This document shows positions 47,247 to 55,802 of a stretch of DNA of 64,000 nucleotides, one piece after another (position 1 is the stretch's first letter; every line of letters begins with the position of its first letter). Below the pieces are notes generated by a model, which worked only from the letters and a program-made list of their open reading frames with translations, was not told the origin of the DNA and made no database searches. Position numbers and translations under genes: made by a program. Source of the DNA: Pseudonocardia sp. MH-G8 (GTDB lineage Bacteria > Actinomycetota > Actinomycetes > Mycobacteriales > Pseudonocardiaceae); assembly GCF_002262885.1 (NCBI RefSeq), contig NZ_NKYF01000037.1, positions 1 to 64,000 on the forward strand, given 5' to 3'.

Positions 47247-49111
47247 AACGTGGCCTCGCCCAGGTGCACCTGCTCGTCTCCGAAGTCCACGCCCAGTTCT
47301 CCCCCTGGCAGCGCGACGGCGCGGGCCGGCCGCGGATCCAGCGCCGTCGTCGGCTCGATCGCGGTGAGGATCACCGCCTCGCTCCGGCGCGGCGTGCTGA
47401 TCCGCAGTGTGCGCAGCGTCTTCGTGATCCGCAGGCTGGGAGTGCTCCCCGTCGGGTTCGCCTCGATCACCGTGTCCGCCTGCTCCACGCGCGCGTCGCC
47501 CGGCGCGATCGTGGTGAGCCAGGCCTGCCCGGAACCCGAGCGGATCGCGAACCGGTCCTCCACCTCCTCCGCGGGCCAGTCGCTGTGCAGCAGGAACGTC
47601 CATTCCCGGGGCACGTCGGCGGCCAGCCGGTCGAGCAGCACGAGCCGCCCGCGCGGGGTGACGACGAGCGTGCGGTCCACCCGGCGCACGCCGAGCGCGG
47701 GGTCGAACATCGCCGCCGACCCGGACGTCGCGCGGACCCACCCGTCGGCGATGCGGACGTCGCGCAGCCGCGGCTGCGACTCGTGGGGCAGGTCCTTGTA
47801 GACGTGGTAGCGCCCCTCGCCCACCCAGCCCTGCCCGTCGACGAGCACCAGGTTGTGCTCCGCAGCCCGCTTCTCGTTGCTGTAGCCGCTGTCCACCGCC
47901 AGGAAGGCGCCGTGCGCGGCGAGCACGAAGCCGCCGGCGTCGGGGTGGTGGTGCCCGGCGGACAGGGTGTCCCAGCCCCGCTCGCGGCGGAACCGCTCCG
48001 CGGTGTCCCAGGCCGTGTGCCCGCCGCCGGGGGCGGCCTTGAAGCTGACGAACGCGGCGTCGTCGCGCCACGAGGTGCGCGCGGTGACCTGGCCGAGGTC
48101 CGGGAAGTACGCGGTGGTCGCCTCGCCGGACGGGTCGATCGGCTCGACGGTCGGGTCGTGCCAGAGCAGCTCGTAGAACGCCTCCGCCATCACCCCCGGC
48201 TTGACGCCCGACGCGTAGGCCTCGCGCCAGAAGTACCGCTGCGCCACGCGGTCGGCCAGCCACTGCGCACGCCCGTCCCGGTAGACCGAGGCCAGCTTGG
48301 AGTACAGCGCCACGCTGTGCCCGGAGCGGCGGTCGTGGCAGTCGCCGTGGTCGACGTTCTCCTCGAACCCGGGCGCGCACTGGTGCAGCCGCCAGGTGAA
48401 CGTGTTCTCCACGAACGACCCGCGCCGCCACCAGTCGACGCCCTCGGTGCGCTCCAGCAGGTCCAGGTGGATCGCGAGCCACGGCACGCCGTAGCGCCAG
48501 TAGACGACGCCCTCGGAGTCCGACCCGTCGGCGGGCAACAGCTCGAGCACCTGCCCGAGGTTCTCCTTCGCCCGTGCGGCCCACTCCGGCCGGTCCAGCG
48601 CGTAGCCCGCGGCGGCCAGGCCGGCGTAGCAGATCCAGTTGTGGTTCTGCCAGAAGCTCGACGACCACCAGGAGCCCTCGGTCTCCACGGCGAACCCGTA
48701 CAGCCGCTCGCCCTGCAACTCCAGCTTCTCCCGCAGCGCCGCTGCCTGGTCCGCCTCCAGGTCGTCCTGCAACCAGGAGTAGGCCAGCGACAGGCCGTGC
48801 AGGAGCCAGCCCGCATCCAGGTCGTGGTCGGGCAGCTTCGCCTTTCCCCAGTGCGGGTAGGAGATCGCCGTGGCGATCCAGCGCCACGCCTCGTCGAGGT
48901 ACCCGCGCTGCCCGGTGAGCCGGTACGCCAGCGCGAGGTTCGCCGCCGCCGGGCCGAGGTAGGTGATGCTCGCGGTCGGGTGCTCGGGCGGCGGGGTCTG
49001 GCCGCGGTACCAGTCGCACTGCTCGGCGAGGCGGCGCCACTGGGCGGCGTGGGTGGAGCTCAGCGATGCGCGCAGCTCGTCGAGGCGCCCGGCGATCAGC
49101 AGCGGCTCCAT
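47243..49111 (-). CDS. Heparinase II/III family polysaccharide lyase-like protein (large)
   Basis: The 622 residues have an N-terminal alpha/alpha toroid (LAYRLTGQRGYLDEAWRWI, FWQNHNWICYAGLAAAGYAL) and a C-terminal heparinase II/III-like beta-sandwich with GHHHPDAGGFVLAAHG. The fold is that of uronic-acid polysaccharide lyases such as oligoalginate or heparin lyases. There is no signal peptide, so it should act on imported oligosaccharides in the cytosol. ATG 49111 overlaps the stop of the second lyase gene. Confidence 0.82.
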   Translation of the reverse strand: MEPLLIAGRLDELRASLSSTHAAQWRRLAEQCDWYRGQTPPPEHPTASITYLGPAAANLALAYRLTGQRGYLDEAWRWIATAISYPHWGKAKLPDHDLDAGWLLHGLSLAYSWLQDDLEADQAAALREKLELQGERLYGFAVETEGSWWSSSFWQNHNWICYAGLAAAGYALDRPEWAARAKENLGQVLELLPADGSDSEGVVYWRYGVPWLAIHLDLLERTEGVDWWRRGSFVENTFTWRLHQCAPGFEENVDHGDCHDRRSGHSVALYSKLASVYRDGRAQWLADRVAQRYFWREAYASGVKPGVMAEAFYELLWHDPTVEPIDPSGEATTAYFPDLGQVTARTSWRDDAAFVSFKAAPGGGHTAWDTAERFRRERGWDTLSAGHHHPDAGGFVLAAHGAFLAVDSGYSNEKRAAEHNLVLVDGQGWVGEGRYHVYKDLPHESQPRLRDVRIADGWVRATSGSAAMFDPALGVRRVDRTLVVTPRGRLVLLDRLAADVPREWTFLLHSDWPAEEVEDRFAIRSGSGQAWLTTIAPGDARVEQADTVIEANPTGSTPSLRITKTLRTLRISTPRRSEAVILTAIEPTTALDPRPARAVALPGGELGVDFGDEQVHLGEATL

Positions 49112-50622
49112 CAGCTCCCCCACCGGAAGGTCGACGTGAACGTCACCGCGGTGGCGTCCTCGGCCACCCAGTCGACGTGCGTGCGGGTGCGCTGCGGGTC
49201 GTCGGCCGGGCCCGGGCCGGGCCGGGCGACGAACCGCGCGGGCACCGACGCCGCGTGCGTGCCGCGCAACGCGCCGTCCCAGTCCGTGGTGACCACCCCG
49301 GCCCCGGTGCGGACCGTGAGCGGCACGTCCGGGCGCAGGTGCAGCGCGATCCGCCGCGGCCGGTCGGCGGTGACGGTCAGCTCGTCGCGCAGCGCGCCGT
49401 CCACGAGCTCCACCCGCCGCACGGCCCGCACCCCCTCGTACGCCGTTCCGCAGGCGACGGTCACACCGGTGGCCGTGGCCTCGAGCAGTTCCCCGCCGCA
49501 CTCGGCCTGGTCGAGCCCGTCGACGGAGAACGTCGGGTGCGCCGCGGTGGATGCGTAGTACCGGCGCCAGTGCGCGTGGCCGTAGGGCACCTGCCCCGGG
49601 TCGGGCTGCCACGGCGAGGAGTCGCCGTAGAGGTAGAGCGAGAGCGTGTCCAGGTGGCCGTGCGAGCCGCCGTGCGGCCCGTGGTCGAGGATCGCGTGCA
49701 GCCCGCTCCCCCGCAGGATCGTGTACCCGGCGTCGGCGTGGACGGTGACCGGCGGGCCGGGCAGCGGCGTCATGTCCAGGTCGGCGAGCTCGCGGTCCCA
49801 CTCCGCGCGCCGGTAGGGCCCGTCGTGCAGCGCCGGCACCAGCCCGCCCGGCGTGACGACCTCGCGCAGCACGCGGCTCATCGCGTCCAGCCGGGAGGTC
49901 ACCTCCGCGGGGACCGCCACCCCCGGCACCGCGCCGATGCCGAGCCGGTAGGCCCGCAGGACGAACGAGTGGTAGTAGGTGCTGGCCTCCCACTCCCACC
50001 CGTCGGGATGGGTGGCGACCAGCGCGTGCGCGAAGAGCCCGTGCGGGCCCTCCAGCCACTCCGGCTTCCCGGTGCAGGCCGCACCGGCCGCGTCCAGCCA
50101 GGCCGTGTAGTTGGAGGAGAACCGCCCGTCGGCCACGAGGGAGTCGCGGGCCGTGCGCGCCGCGTCGGCCAGTGCGGCAGTCAGTTCCGGAACCGGATCA
50201 CCGAGCAGGCGGGCCGCCCGCCCGATCGTCACCGCCCAGATCGCCTCGGTGAGCGCCTGGTGGAACAGCCGCCCGCGCAGCATCCACCCGGCGGCGCCGT
50301 CGTGCGTGCCCTCGCCCAGCGAGGAGTACGCCGCGGCGTAGCGCCGCAGCACCAGGGCCGCCCCCTCTCGGTCCTGGTGCTGCGGCGATCCCGCCAGCGC
50401 GAGCACCGCTCGCGCGCAGGCCTGGTGGGCGAGAACCGCCCAGGCGCCGCGTACCTCCGGGGTGTCGACGCGGCACCCGTGGACGCACGGTGCGCCGCCG
50501 TCGGGGAACTCCCCGCCGAGCAGTCCCACGTGCTCCAGCTCGACCCCGTGCACCGGGCATACGTACTGGTGCCACCACCCGCCGCGTTCGGCGGGCGGCA
50601 CCGGCGTGGGGGTCGGGCTCAC
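49111..50622 (-). CDS. Heparinase II/III family polysaccharide lyase-like protein (small)
   Basis: The 503 residues start with a Cys/His cluster (YVCPVHG, then APCVHGC) that may bind zinc. A helical toroid (WEWEASTYYHSFVLRAYRLG) and a beta domain with HGGSHGHLDTLSLYLYG, where the His residues are likely catalytic, follow. No signal peptide is seen. It is a second, different heparinase-fold enzyme in the same operon, implying stepwise cleavage of one glycan. GTG 50622 overlaps the SDR stop by GTGA. Confidence 0.82.
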   Translation of the reverse strand: MSPTPTPVPPAERGGWWHQYVCPVHGVELEHVGLLGGEFPDGGAPCVHGCRVDTPEVRGAWAVLAHQACARAVLALAGSPQHQDREGAALVLRRYAAAYSSLGEGTHDGAAGWMLRGRLFHQALTEAIWAVTIGRAARLLGDPVPELTAALADAARTARDSLVADGRFSSNYTAWLDAAGAACTGKPEWLEGPHGLFAHALVATHPDGWEWEASTYYHSFVLRAYRLGIGAVPGVAVPAEVTSRLDAMSRVLREVVTPGGLVPALHDGPYRRAEWDRELADLDMTPLPGPPVTVHADAGYTILRGSGLHAILDHGPHGGSHGHLDTLSLYLYGDSSPWQPDPGQVPYGHAHWRRYYASTAAHPTFSVDGLDQAECGGELLEATATGVTVACGTAYEGVRAVRRVELVDGALRDELTVTADRPRRIALHLRPDVPLTVRTGAGVVTTDWDGALRGTHAASVPARFVARPGPGPADDPQRTRTHVDWVAEDATAVTFTSTFRWGS

Positions 50623-51386
50623 CGGGGCCAGGCACCGCCGTCGATGTCGACGGTGGACCCGGTGACGAAGCCGGCGATGTCCGAGCAGAGCCACACGACG
50701 GCGCCGCCGACGTCGGCACCCGTGCCACCCCGGCCGATCGGCAGCCCGGCGATCGTCTTCTCCTGGGCGGCCGGCGGGGTGAAGGTGTCGTGGAACGCCG
50801 TGCCCCCGATGAAGCCCGGGGCCAGCGCGTTGACGGTGATGCCGTCGGGCCCCAGCTCCTTGGCCAGACCCTTGGTCAGCCCGAGGACGCCCGCCTTCGC
50901 CGCCGCGTACATCGCCGCGCCGGGCCCGCCGCCGTTGTGCCCGGCGAGCGAGGCCATCGTGACGATCCGGCCGCGCGTGCCCGCCGCCTTCAGGTGCGGG
51001 GCGGCGGCGCGCACCGTGCGGAAGGTGGACCCGAGGTTGACCTCGACCACCTTGCTGTAGTGCTCGTCGGTCATCTCCGTGATCGGAGAGCGCGCGATCA
51101 GGTGCCCCGCGTTGCAGACGAGGATCTCCAGGCCACCCAGGAAGCCGACCGCCTCGTCCACCAGGCGGTCCACCTCCGCGGTGACCGTGACGTCGGCGCC
51201 GATGGCGGTGGCCTTGCGCCCGAGCGCGCCGATCCGCTCGACGACCTCCGCGGCCGGACCTGCGGAATGGCCGTAGTGCACCACGACGTCCGCGCCCGCA
51301 CCCGCGAGGGACTCCGCGATCGCGGCGCCGATGCCGTGACCGGCACCGGTGACCAGGGCGCGCCGGCCCGTCAGATCGAAACTCAC
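50619..51386 (-). CDS. SDR oxidoreductase (KduD/DEH-reductase-like context)
   Basis: The 255 residues have the classical SDR set: VTGAGHGIGAAIAESLAGAG, CNAGHL, catalytic Ser in MASLAGHN and YAAAK. The C-terminal FVTGSTVDIDGGAW is typical of FabG-like members. In a lyase operon such an SDR often reduces the unsaturated uronate product (4-deoxy-5-hexoseulose uronate) to 2-keto-3-deoxygluconate; that role is inferred. It starts 25 bases after the permease gene and is coupled to the lyase gene. Confidence 0.88.
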   Translation of the reverse strand: MSFDLTGRRALVTGAGHGIGAAIAESLAGAGADVVVHYGHSAGPAAEVVERIGALGRKATAIGADVTVTAEVDRLVDEAVGFLGGLEILVCNAGHLIARSPITEMTDEHYSKVVEVNLGSTFRTVRAAAPHLKAAGTRGRIVTMASLAGHNGGGPGAAMYAAAKAGVLGLTKGLAKELGPDGITVNALAPGFIGGTAFHDTFTPPAAQEKTIAGLPIGRGGTGADVGGAVVWLCSDIAGFVTGSTVDIDGGAWPR

Positions 51387-51411
51387 ACGTACTCCCTCAC
51401 TCGAACCCTGC

Positions 51412-52347
51412 CTACTTGATCCCTGCAGTGGCGAACCCCTGCACGAAGTACTTCTGGGTGAACAGGAACAACACGATCATGGGCAGCGTGGCCAGCACCG
51501 TGCCGGCCATGAGGAACTCCCACAGCGTCCGCTCGGCCTGCTGGAACGCGGCCAGACCGACCTGGATGACGCGCAGGTCCTCGCTGCGGGTGACGATCAA
51601 CGGCCACACGAAGTTGTTCCAGCTGTTCTCGAACGTGATCAGCGAGACGGTGGCGATCGCCGGCTTCATCAGCGGCGTCATCACGCGCGCGAAGATGCCG
51701 AACTCACCGAGCCCGTCGATGCGCGCCGCCTCCTCCAGTTCCCGCGGCAGCGACAGGTAGAACTGGCGGAACAGGAAGATCGCGAGTGGGGTGACCGCGC
51801 CCGGCACGATGAGCACCCACCACGAGTCCAGCCAACCGTTGCCACCGCGACCGAGGAAGTCGTTGCCGCCGAAGAACGGCATCGTCTTCGCGAGCAGGTA
51901 CTGCGGCACGATCTTGGTGAAGGTCGGGATCATCATCGCGCCCAGCACCATCATCAACAGCAGCGATCGGCCTCGGAACTCGACGCGCGCGAGCGCATAG
52001 CCGGCCATCGCGGCGATCACGACGTTGAGCACGGTGTGGCTGACGGCGATCACGAGGCTGTTGGTGAAGTACGTGGCGAACGGGGCGTAGGCCAGCGCGT
52101 CGGGGTAGTTCGCCCAGTGCCAGTCGTGCGGCAGCACGGTGGGCGGGTAGGCGACGATCTCCGCGCGCGTCTTGAGCGAGGACAGCGCCATCCAGACGAA
52201 CGGCGCGATCATCAGCAACGACAGCACGATCAGGGTGGCGTGCAGAGCGATCCGGCTGCCGCGCGGGCGGGTCCGGCGCGCGGTCACGGGGGCCGGACCG
52301 GACGCGGGGCCCGGCGTGACGGTCCGGTCCGGGGCTCTAGTGGACAT
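51412..52347 (-). CDS. Carbohydrate ABC transporter permease (MalG type)
   Basis: The 311 residues have six membrane helices and the EAA loop EEAARIDGLGEFGIFARVMTP (partly). The C-terminus FVQGFATAGIK is typical of CUT1 MalG-like permeases. It pairs with the MalF-like protein, whose gene overlaps its start by 11 bases. No ATPase gene is present, as usual for CUT1 systems that share an MsmK-like ATPase. Confidence 0.92.
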   Translation of the reverse strand: MSTRAPDRTVTPGPASGPAPVTARRTRPRGSRIALHATLIVLSLLMIAPFVWMALSSLKTRAEIVAYPPTVLPHDWHWANYPDALAYAPFATYFTNSLVIAVSHTVLNVVIAAMAGYALARVEFRGRSLLLMMVLGAMMIPTFTKIVPQYLLAKTMPFFGGNDFLGRGGNGWLDSWWVLIVPGAVTPLAIFLFRQFYLSLPRELEEAARIDGLGEFGIFARVMTPLMKPAIATVSLITFENSWNNFVWPLIVTRSEDLRVIQVGLAAFQQAERTLWEFLMAGTVLATLPMIVLFLFTQKYFVQGFATAGIK

Positions 52348-53266
52348 CGTCCCTCCCGGTCGCGCGCCTGCTGAAGAACGTCAGCACGAGCAGGAACGCG
52401 AACAGCACCACGCTCTGCGCGCTCGCGGTACTCATGTCGAACCGCTGGAATGCCGACTTGTAGATCTCGAAGGTCATCACGGTGGTGGCGTTCGCCGGTC
52501 CGCCGTCCGGGGTCAGCACGTAGAACTGTTCGAACACCTGGAACGCGTCGATCAGCGAGATGACGAAGACGAAGAACGTGACCGGTCCCAGCATCGGGAG
52601 CGTGATCGAGAAGAACCGGCGGACCGGACCGGCGCCATCGATCTCCGCCGCCTCGTACAGGTCCTGCGGGATTCCCTGCAGCGCGGCGAGGTAGATGACC
52701 ATCTTCAGGCCGATGCCCTTCCAGATGCTCATCAGGATGACCGCCGGCATCGCCCACGCCGGGTCGACGAGCCAGGCCGGGCCGCGGATGCCGAACCACG
52801 ACAGGACCCAGTTGAACAGGCCGATGTTCGGCTCGAACATCCACATCCAGACCAGGGCGATCGCAACCGTGGCGGTGATGTGGGGCATGAAGATCGCGGT
52901 GCGGTACCAGGCCCGGGCGCGCAGCTTCGTGTTCAGCAACGCCGCGATGACCACGGCGATCGCCATGGCGACGGGCACGGTGAAGAACGTGTAGACGACG
53001 GTGTGCCAGATCGCCGTGCGCCACAGCTCGTCGCCGAAGATCGCCACGAAGTTGTCGAGACCGGCGAAGGTCATCGTGCCGGCGAGGATGTCGTAGTGGG
53101 TGAAGGCGAGCACGAACGTCGCCACCGTCGGGATGCCGATCCACCACACCAGGTGCACGACCGCAGGCGTGAGCATGAGGTAGGCGGCGCGGCGCTGCTC
53201 GTGCCCGAGCCTGCGGCGCGAGTGCCGCGCGGACGCGGCGCTCGGAGTGCCTGCGGTGGTGGTCAT
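52337..53266 (-). CDS. Carbohydrate ABC transporter permease (MalF type)
   Basis: The 309 residues have a basic N-terminus and six membrane helices, with LYEAAEIDGAGPVRRFFSI as the EAA loop that contacts the ATPase. It is four bases below the binding-protein gene and overlaps the MalG-like gene. It should import an oligosaccharide, probably the product of an extracellular lyase. Confidence 0.92.
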   Translation of the reverse strand: MTTTAGTPSAASARHSRRRLGHEQRRAAYLMLTPAVVHLVWWIGIPTVATFVLAFTHYDILAGTMTFAGLDNFVAIFGDELWRTAIWHTVVYTFFTVPVAMAIAVVIAALLNTKLRARAWYRTAIFMPHITATVAIALVWMWMFEPNIGLFNWVLSWFGIRGPAWLVDPAWAMPAVILMSIWKGIGLKMVIYLAALQGIPQDLYEAAEIDGAGPVRRFFSITLPMLGPVTFFVFVISLIDAFQVFEQFYVLTPDGGPANATTVMTFEIYKSAFQRFDMSTASAQSVVLFAFLLVLTFFSRRATGRDDVH

Positions 53267-53270
53267 GCGC

Positions 53271-54563
53271 TCAGCCCTCGGCGAGCGCCGCGGAGGCTTG
53301 CGCGGCGAGCTCGTCGAGCGCCTGCTGCGCGGTCTTCTCGCCCAGCATCGCGCTCTCGATCGGCGCCTTGAACAGGCCGCGGATGTCCAGCCACCCCGGG
53401 TCGCCGCCCTCGGAGTGGGCGTCGTCGAGGTTCTGCATCGCGAACTGGATCGCCTTGTTCTTCTGGACGAACTCCGAGGACTCCAGCGACTTCAGCGCCG
53501 GGATGTTGCCGCGTTGCTCGTTGGCCGCCAGCGCGGGCCCCTCGCTCGCCAGGAACTCGGCCAGCGTCTTCGCCGCCGCGGGCTGGCGGCTCTGGGCCGC
53601 GACCGTGGCCAGCGTGCCGCCCTGGAACATCGCAGGCCGTTCGTTGGCGATCATGAAGAAGCCGACCTTGTCCTGCGCGATCAGCTCGGGTGCGGTCAGC
53701 TCCATCTCGGTCCAGTAGTTGTGGTGCCCGATCATCATCGCCGCGCGGCCCTGCACGAGGGCGACCCCGGTGGCGGCCTTGTTCTGGGTGAATCCGATGT
53801 CCTCGCTGCGGTCGACCTGGATGATGTCGACCATCGTCTGGAGCGCCTCGACGCCCTGTGGGGAGTTGAACGCCACCTGGCCGTCCGGGGTGAACAGCTC
53901 CCCGCCGTTGGCCCACAGCATCGTCTCGAAGGTCTGTCGGATGTCGAGGGAGAGCACGTCCATCCCGGCCCGCTGAAGCGTGCCGTCCGGGTTGCGCTGG
54001 GTGAGCAGGCGCCCGTACTCGCGCAGCTCGTCGAAGTTCTTCGGCGGCTCGGTGAGGCCGGCCTCGGCGAAGAAGTCCTTGCGATAGATCCCGAACCGGG
54101 TGTCGAGCATGATCGGCAGCGCGTAGACCTTACCGTCGTACACCCCTGCCTGGACGGACGGCTCGTAGAAGCGGGTGGCGAGCTCGGCCGGGTCCTTCCC
54201 GAGGTCGGCCAGCACTCCCTTGGCGGCGAACGGCGGCACCCAGCCCACGCCCATCAGCATCACGTCGTAGGGCTGACCGCTCGCGATCGAGGTGGTCAAC
54301 TTCTCGTTCAACTTGGAGTAGGAGGTGTAGTCCGGCTTGACCGTCACGTTCGGGTAGCGCTCCCGGAACGCCGCGAGCTGCTCCTCGAGCACCGCAGCCC
54401 CAGCGACGCCTTCGAAGATCGGCGTGAGCAGGCTGATCTCGCCGCTCACCTCACCGCCGGTGTCCGAGCCACCTGGCGCCGGACCTCCGCACGCGGCGAG
54501 CGCCATCAGCCCGGCGGCTGCGGCCGCCACGACCCGCAGGACGGACCGGTGTCGGACGGTCAT
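53271..54563 (-). CDS. Carbohydrate ABC transporter substrate-binding lipoprotein
   Basis: The 430 residues start with a lipoprotein signal (LMALAAC). The family-1 extracellular binding fold shows FRERYPNVTVKPDY, TTSIASGQPYDVMLMG, YALPIMLDTRFGIYRKD and AAMMIGHHNYW. It delivers an oligosaccharide to the MalFG-like permeases. It is the first gene of the seven-gene operon, behind a promoter at 54651-54679 and an operator at 54624-54641. Confidence 0.92.
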   Translation of the reverse strand: MTVRHRSVLRVVAAAAAGLMALAACGGPAPGGSDTGGEVSGEISLLTPIFEGVAGAAVLEEQLAAFRERYPNVTVKPDYTSYSKLNEKLTTSIASGQPYDVMLMGVGWVPPFAAKGVLADLGKDPAELATRFYEPSVQAGVYDGKVYALPIMLDTRFGIYRKDFFAEAGLTEPPKNFDELREYGRLLTQRNPDGTLQRAGMDVLSLDIRQTFETMLWANGGELFTPDGQVAFNSPQGVEALQTMVDIIQVDRSEDIGFTQNKAATGVALVQGRAAMMIGHHNYWTEMELTAPELIAQDKVGFFMIANERPAMFQGGTLATVAAQSRQPAAAKTLAEFLASEGPALAANEQRGNIPALKSLESSEFVQKNKAIQFAMQNLDDAHSEGGDPGWLDIRGLFKAPIESAMLGEKTAQQALDELAAQASAALAEG

Positions 54564-54623
54564 CGCTGGACTCCTTCCACGGCGGTGTGGATCGGCCGGA
54601 AGAGTGGATTGATCTCACTAGAA

Positions 54624-54641
54624 CGTTGCACTGGTGCAACG
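54624..54641. promoter_or_regulatory. LacI-type operator
   Basis: CGTTGCACTGGTGCAACG has perfect 8-base arms around TG. It lies just downstream of the predicted start of the ABC/lyase operon, so bound repressor would block initiation. The regulator is very likely the LacI protein encoded 108 bases away. Confidence 0.75.
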
Positions 54642-54650
54642 ATGCAGCAC

Positions 54651-54679
54651 AAACTATGGGCGCTCGCTGAAGGTGTCAA
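54651..54679 (-). promoter_or_regulatory. Promoter of the ABC/lyase operon
   Basis: On the minus strand TTGACA (54679-54674), a 17-base spacer and TAGTTT (54656-54651). This is a strong vegetative-type match for a high-GC genome. The binding-protein ATG is about 80 bases downstream with GGAAGGAG before it. Confidence 0.75.
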
Positions 54680-54749
54680 CGGTCAACATGCCGCTCGCCG
54701 TCGTGGGTGGTAAGGGCACCACGGCATCGGAACCTGGAGGAACGCGACC

Positions 54750-55802
54750 ATGGGTGTGACGATCCACCAGGTTGCCGCCGAGGCCGGGGTCTCCCCGAGC
54801 ACGGTGTCGAACGTGCTCAACGGCCGGTCGGAGCGCATGCTGCCGCAGACCCGCGAGCGCGTCGAGCAGACCATCGCCCGCCTCGGTTACCGCCCCAACG
54901 GCGCGGCGCGGCACCTGCGCACCGGCCGCACCCAGGTGATCGGCCTGGTCGTGCCGTCGGTGGCGAACCCGTTCTGGGGCACGTTCGCCCGCCACGTCGA
55001 GGCCGCGGCGCTGCTGGCCGGTTACCGGGTACTGCTGTGCAACAGCGAGCGCGACCCGGTCCGCGAGCGCGACTACCTCGAGGAACTCTGGGCCGACGGC
55101 ATCCGCGGCGTGGTGCTCTGCTCCTCGCTGCCCTCCCTGGAGCACGTGCTGCCGCTGGTCGAGCGCGGGATGGGGCTGATCGCGTTCGACCGCACGGCAC
55201 AGGCAGGCGACCCCGCCGGGCTGGTGAACATCAGCGTCGACAACGCGGTGGGCGCCGAGCTCGCCACCCGCCACGTGCTGGAGCTGGGCCACCGCAGGCT
55301 CGCGTTCGTCTCGGGCTCGCTGCGCAGCGTCAACCGTCGCGCCCGGTTCCGCGGGTTCGAGGCCGCGCTGGAGCAGTTCGGCCTCACCTCGGCCGACACC
55401 CTGCTGTTCTCCGGCGGCTCCCAGGACCACTTCGGCGACCTCGACTTCCCCGACCTCGGCCGCGCCGCGGCCCGCGAGCTCCTGGCCGCCGCGGACCCGC
55501 CGACGGCGATCATCGCGATCAACGACATGTGCGCCCTCGGGGTGTCCGCGAGCGCCCGGGACGCCGGGCTGCAGGTGGGCGAGGACCTCTCGGTGGTCGG
55601 CTTCGACGACATCGTGCTCGCCGACCTCGCCACCCCGCCGCTCACCACGATCCGCCAGCCCCTGCCCGCCATGGCGAACGCCGCCTTCGCCCACCTGCGC
55701 GCCGGTATCGAGCAGGACGAGCCCGCCGCCGGGGGCTCACTGCTGATGCGTCCCGAGCTCGTCGTGCGCTCCTCGACCGGCCCCGCCCCGGGCACCCGGT
55801 GA
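54750..55802 (+). CDS. LacI family transcriptional regulator
   Basis: The 350 residues begin with the LacI helix-turn-helix (TIHQVAAEAGVSPSTVSNVL, with hinge YRPNGAARHLRTGRT), followed by a periplasmic-binding-like effector domain (GLVVPSVANPFWGTFARHVE, VGFDDIVLADLATPPLTTIR). It probably represses the divergent ABC/lyase operon through the palindrome at 54624. GGAGG precedes the ATG. Its stop overlaps the beta-helix gene start as TGATG. Confidence 0.92.
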   Translation: MGVTIHQVAAEAGVSPSTVSNVLNGRSERMLPQTRERVEQTIARLGYRPNGAARHLRTGRTQVIGLVVPSVANPFWGTFARHVEAAALLAGYRVLLCNSERDPVRERDYLEELWADGIRGVVLCSSLPSLEHVLPLVERGMGLIAFDRTAQAGDPAGLVNISVDNAVGAELATRHVLELGHRRLAFVSGSLRSVNRRARFRGFEAALEQFGLTSADTLLFSGGSQDHFGDLDFPDLGRAAARELLAAADPPTAIIAINDMCALGVSASARDAGLQVGEDLSVVGFDDIVLADLATPPLTTIRQPLPAMANAAFAHLRAGIEQDEPAAGGSLLMRPELVVRSSTGPAPGTR

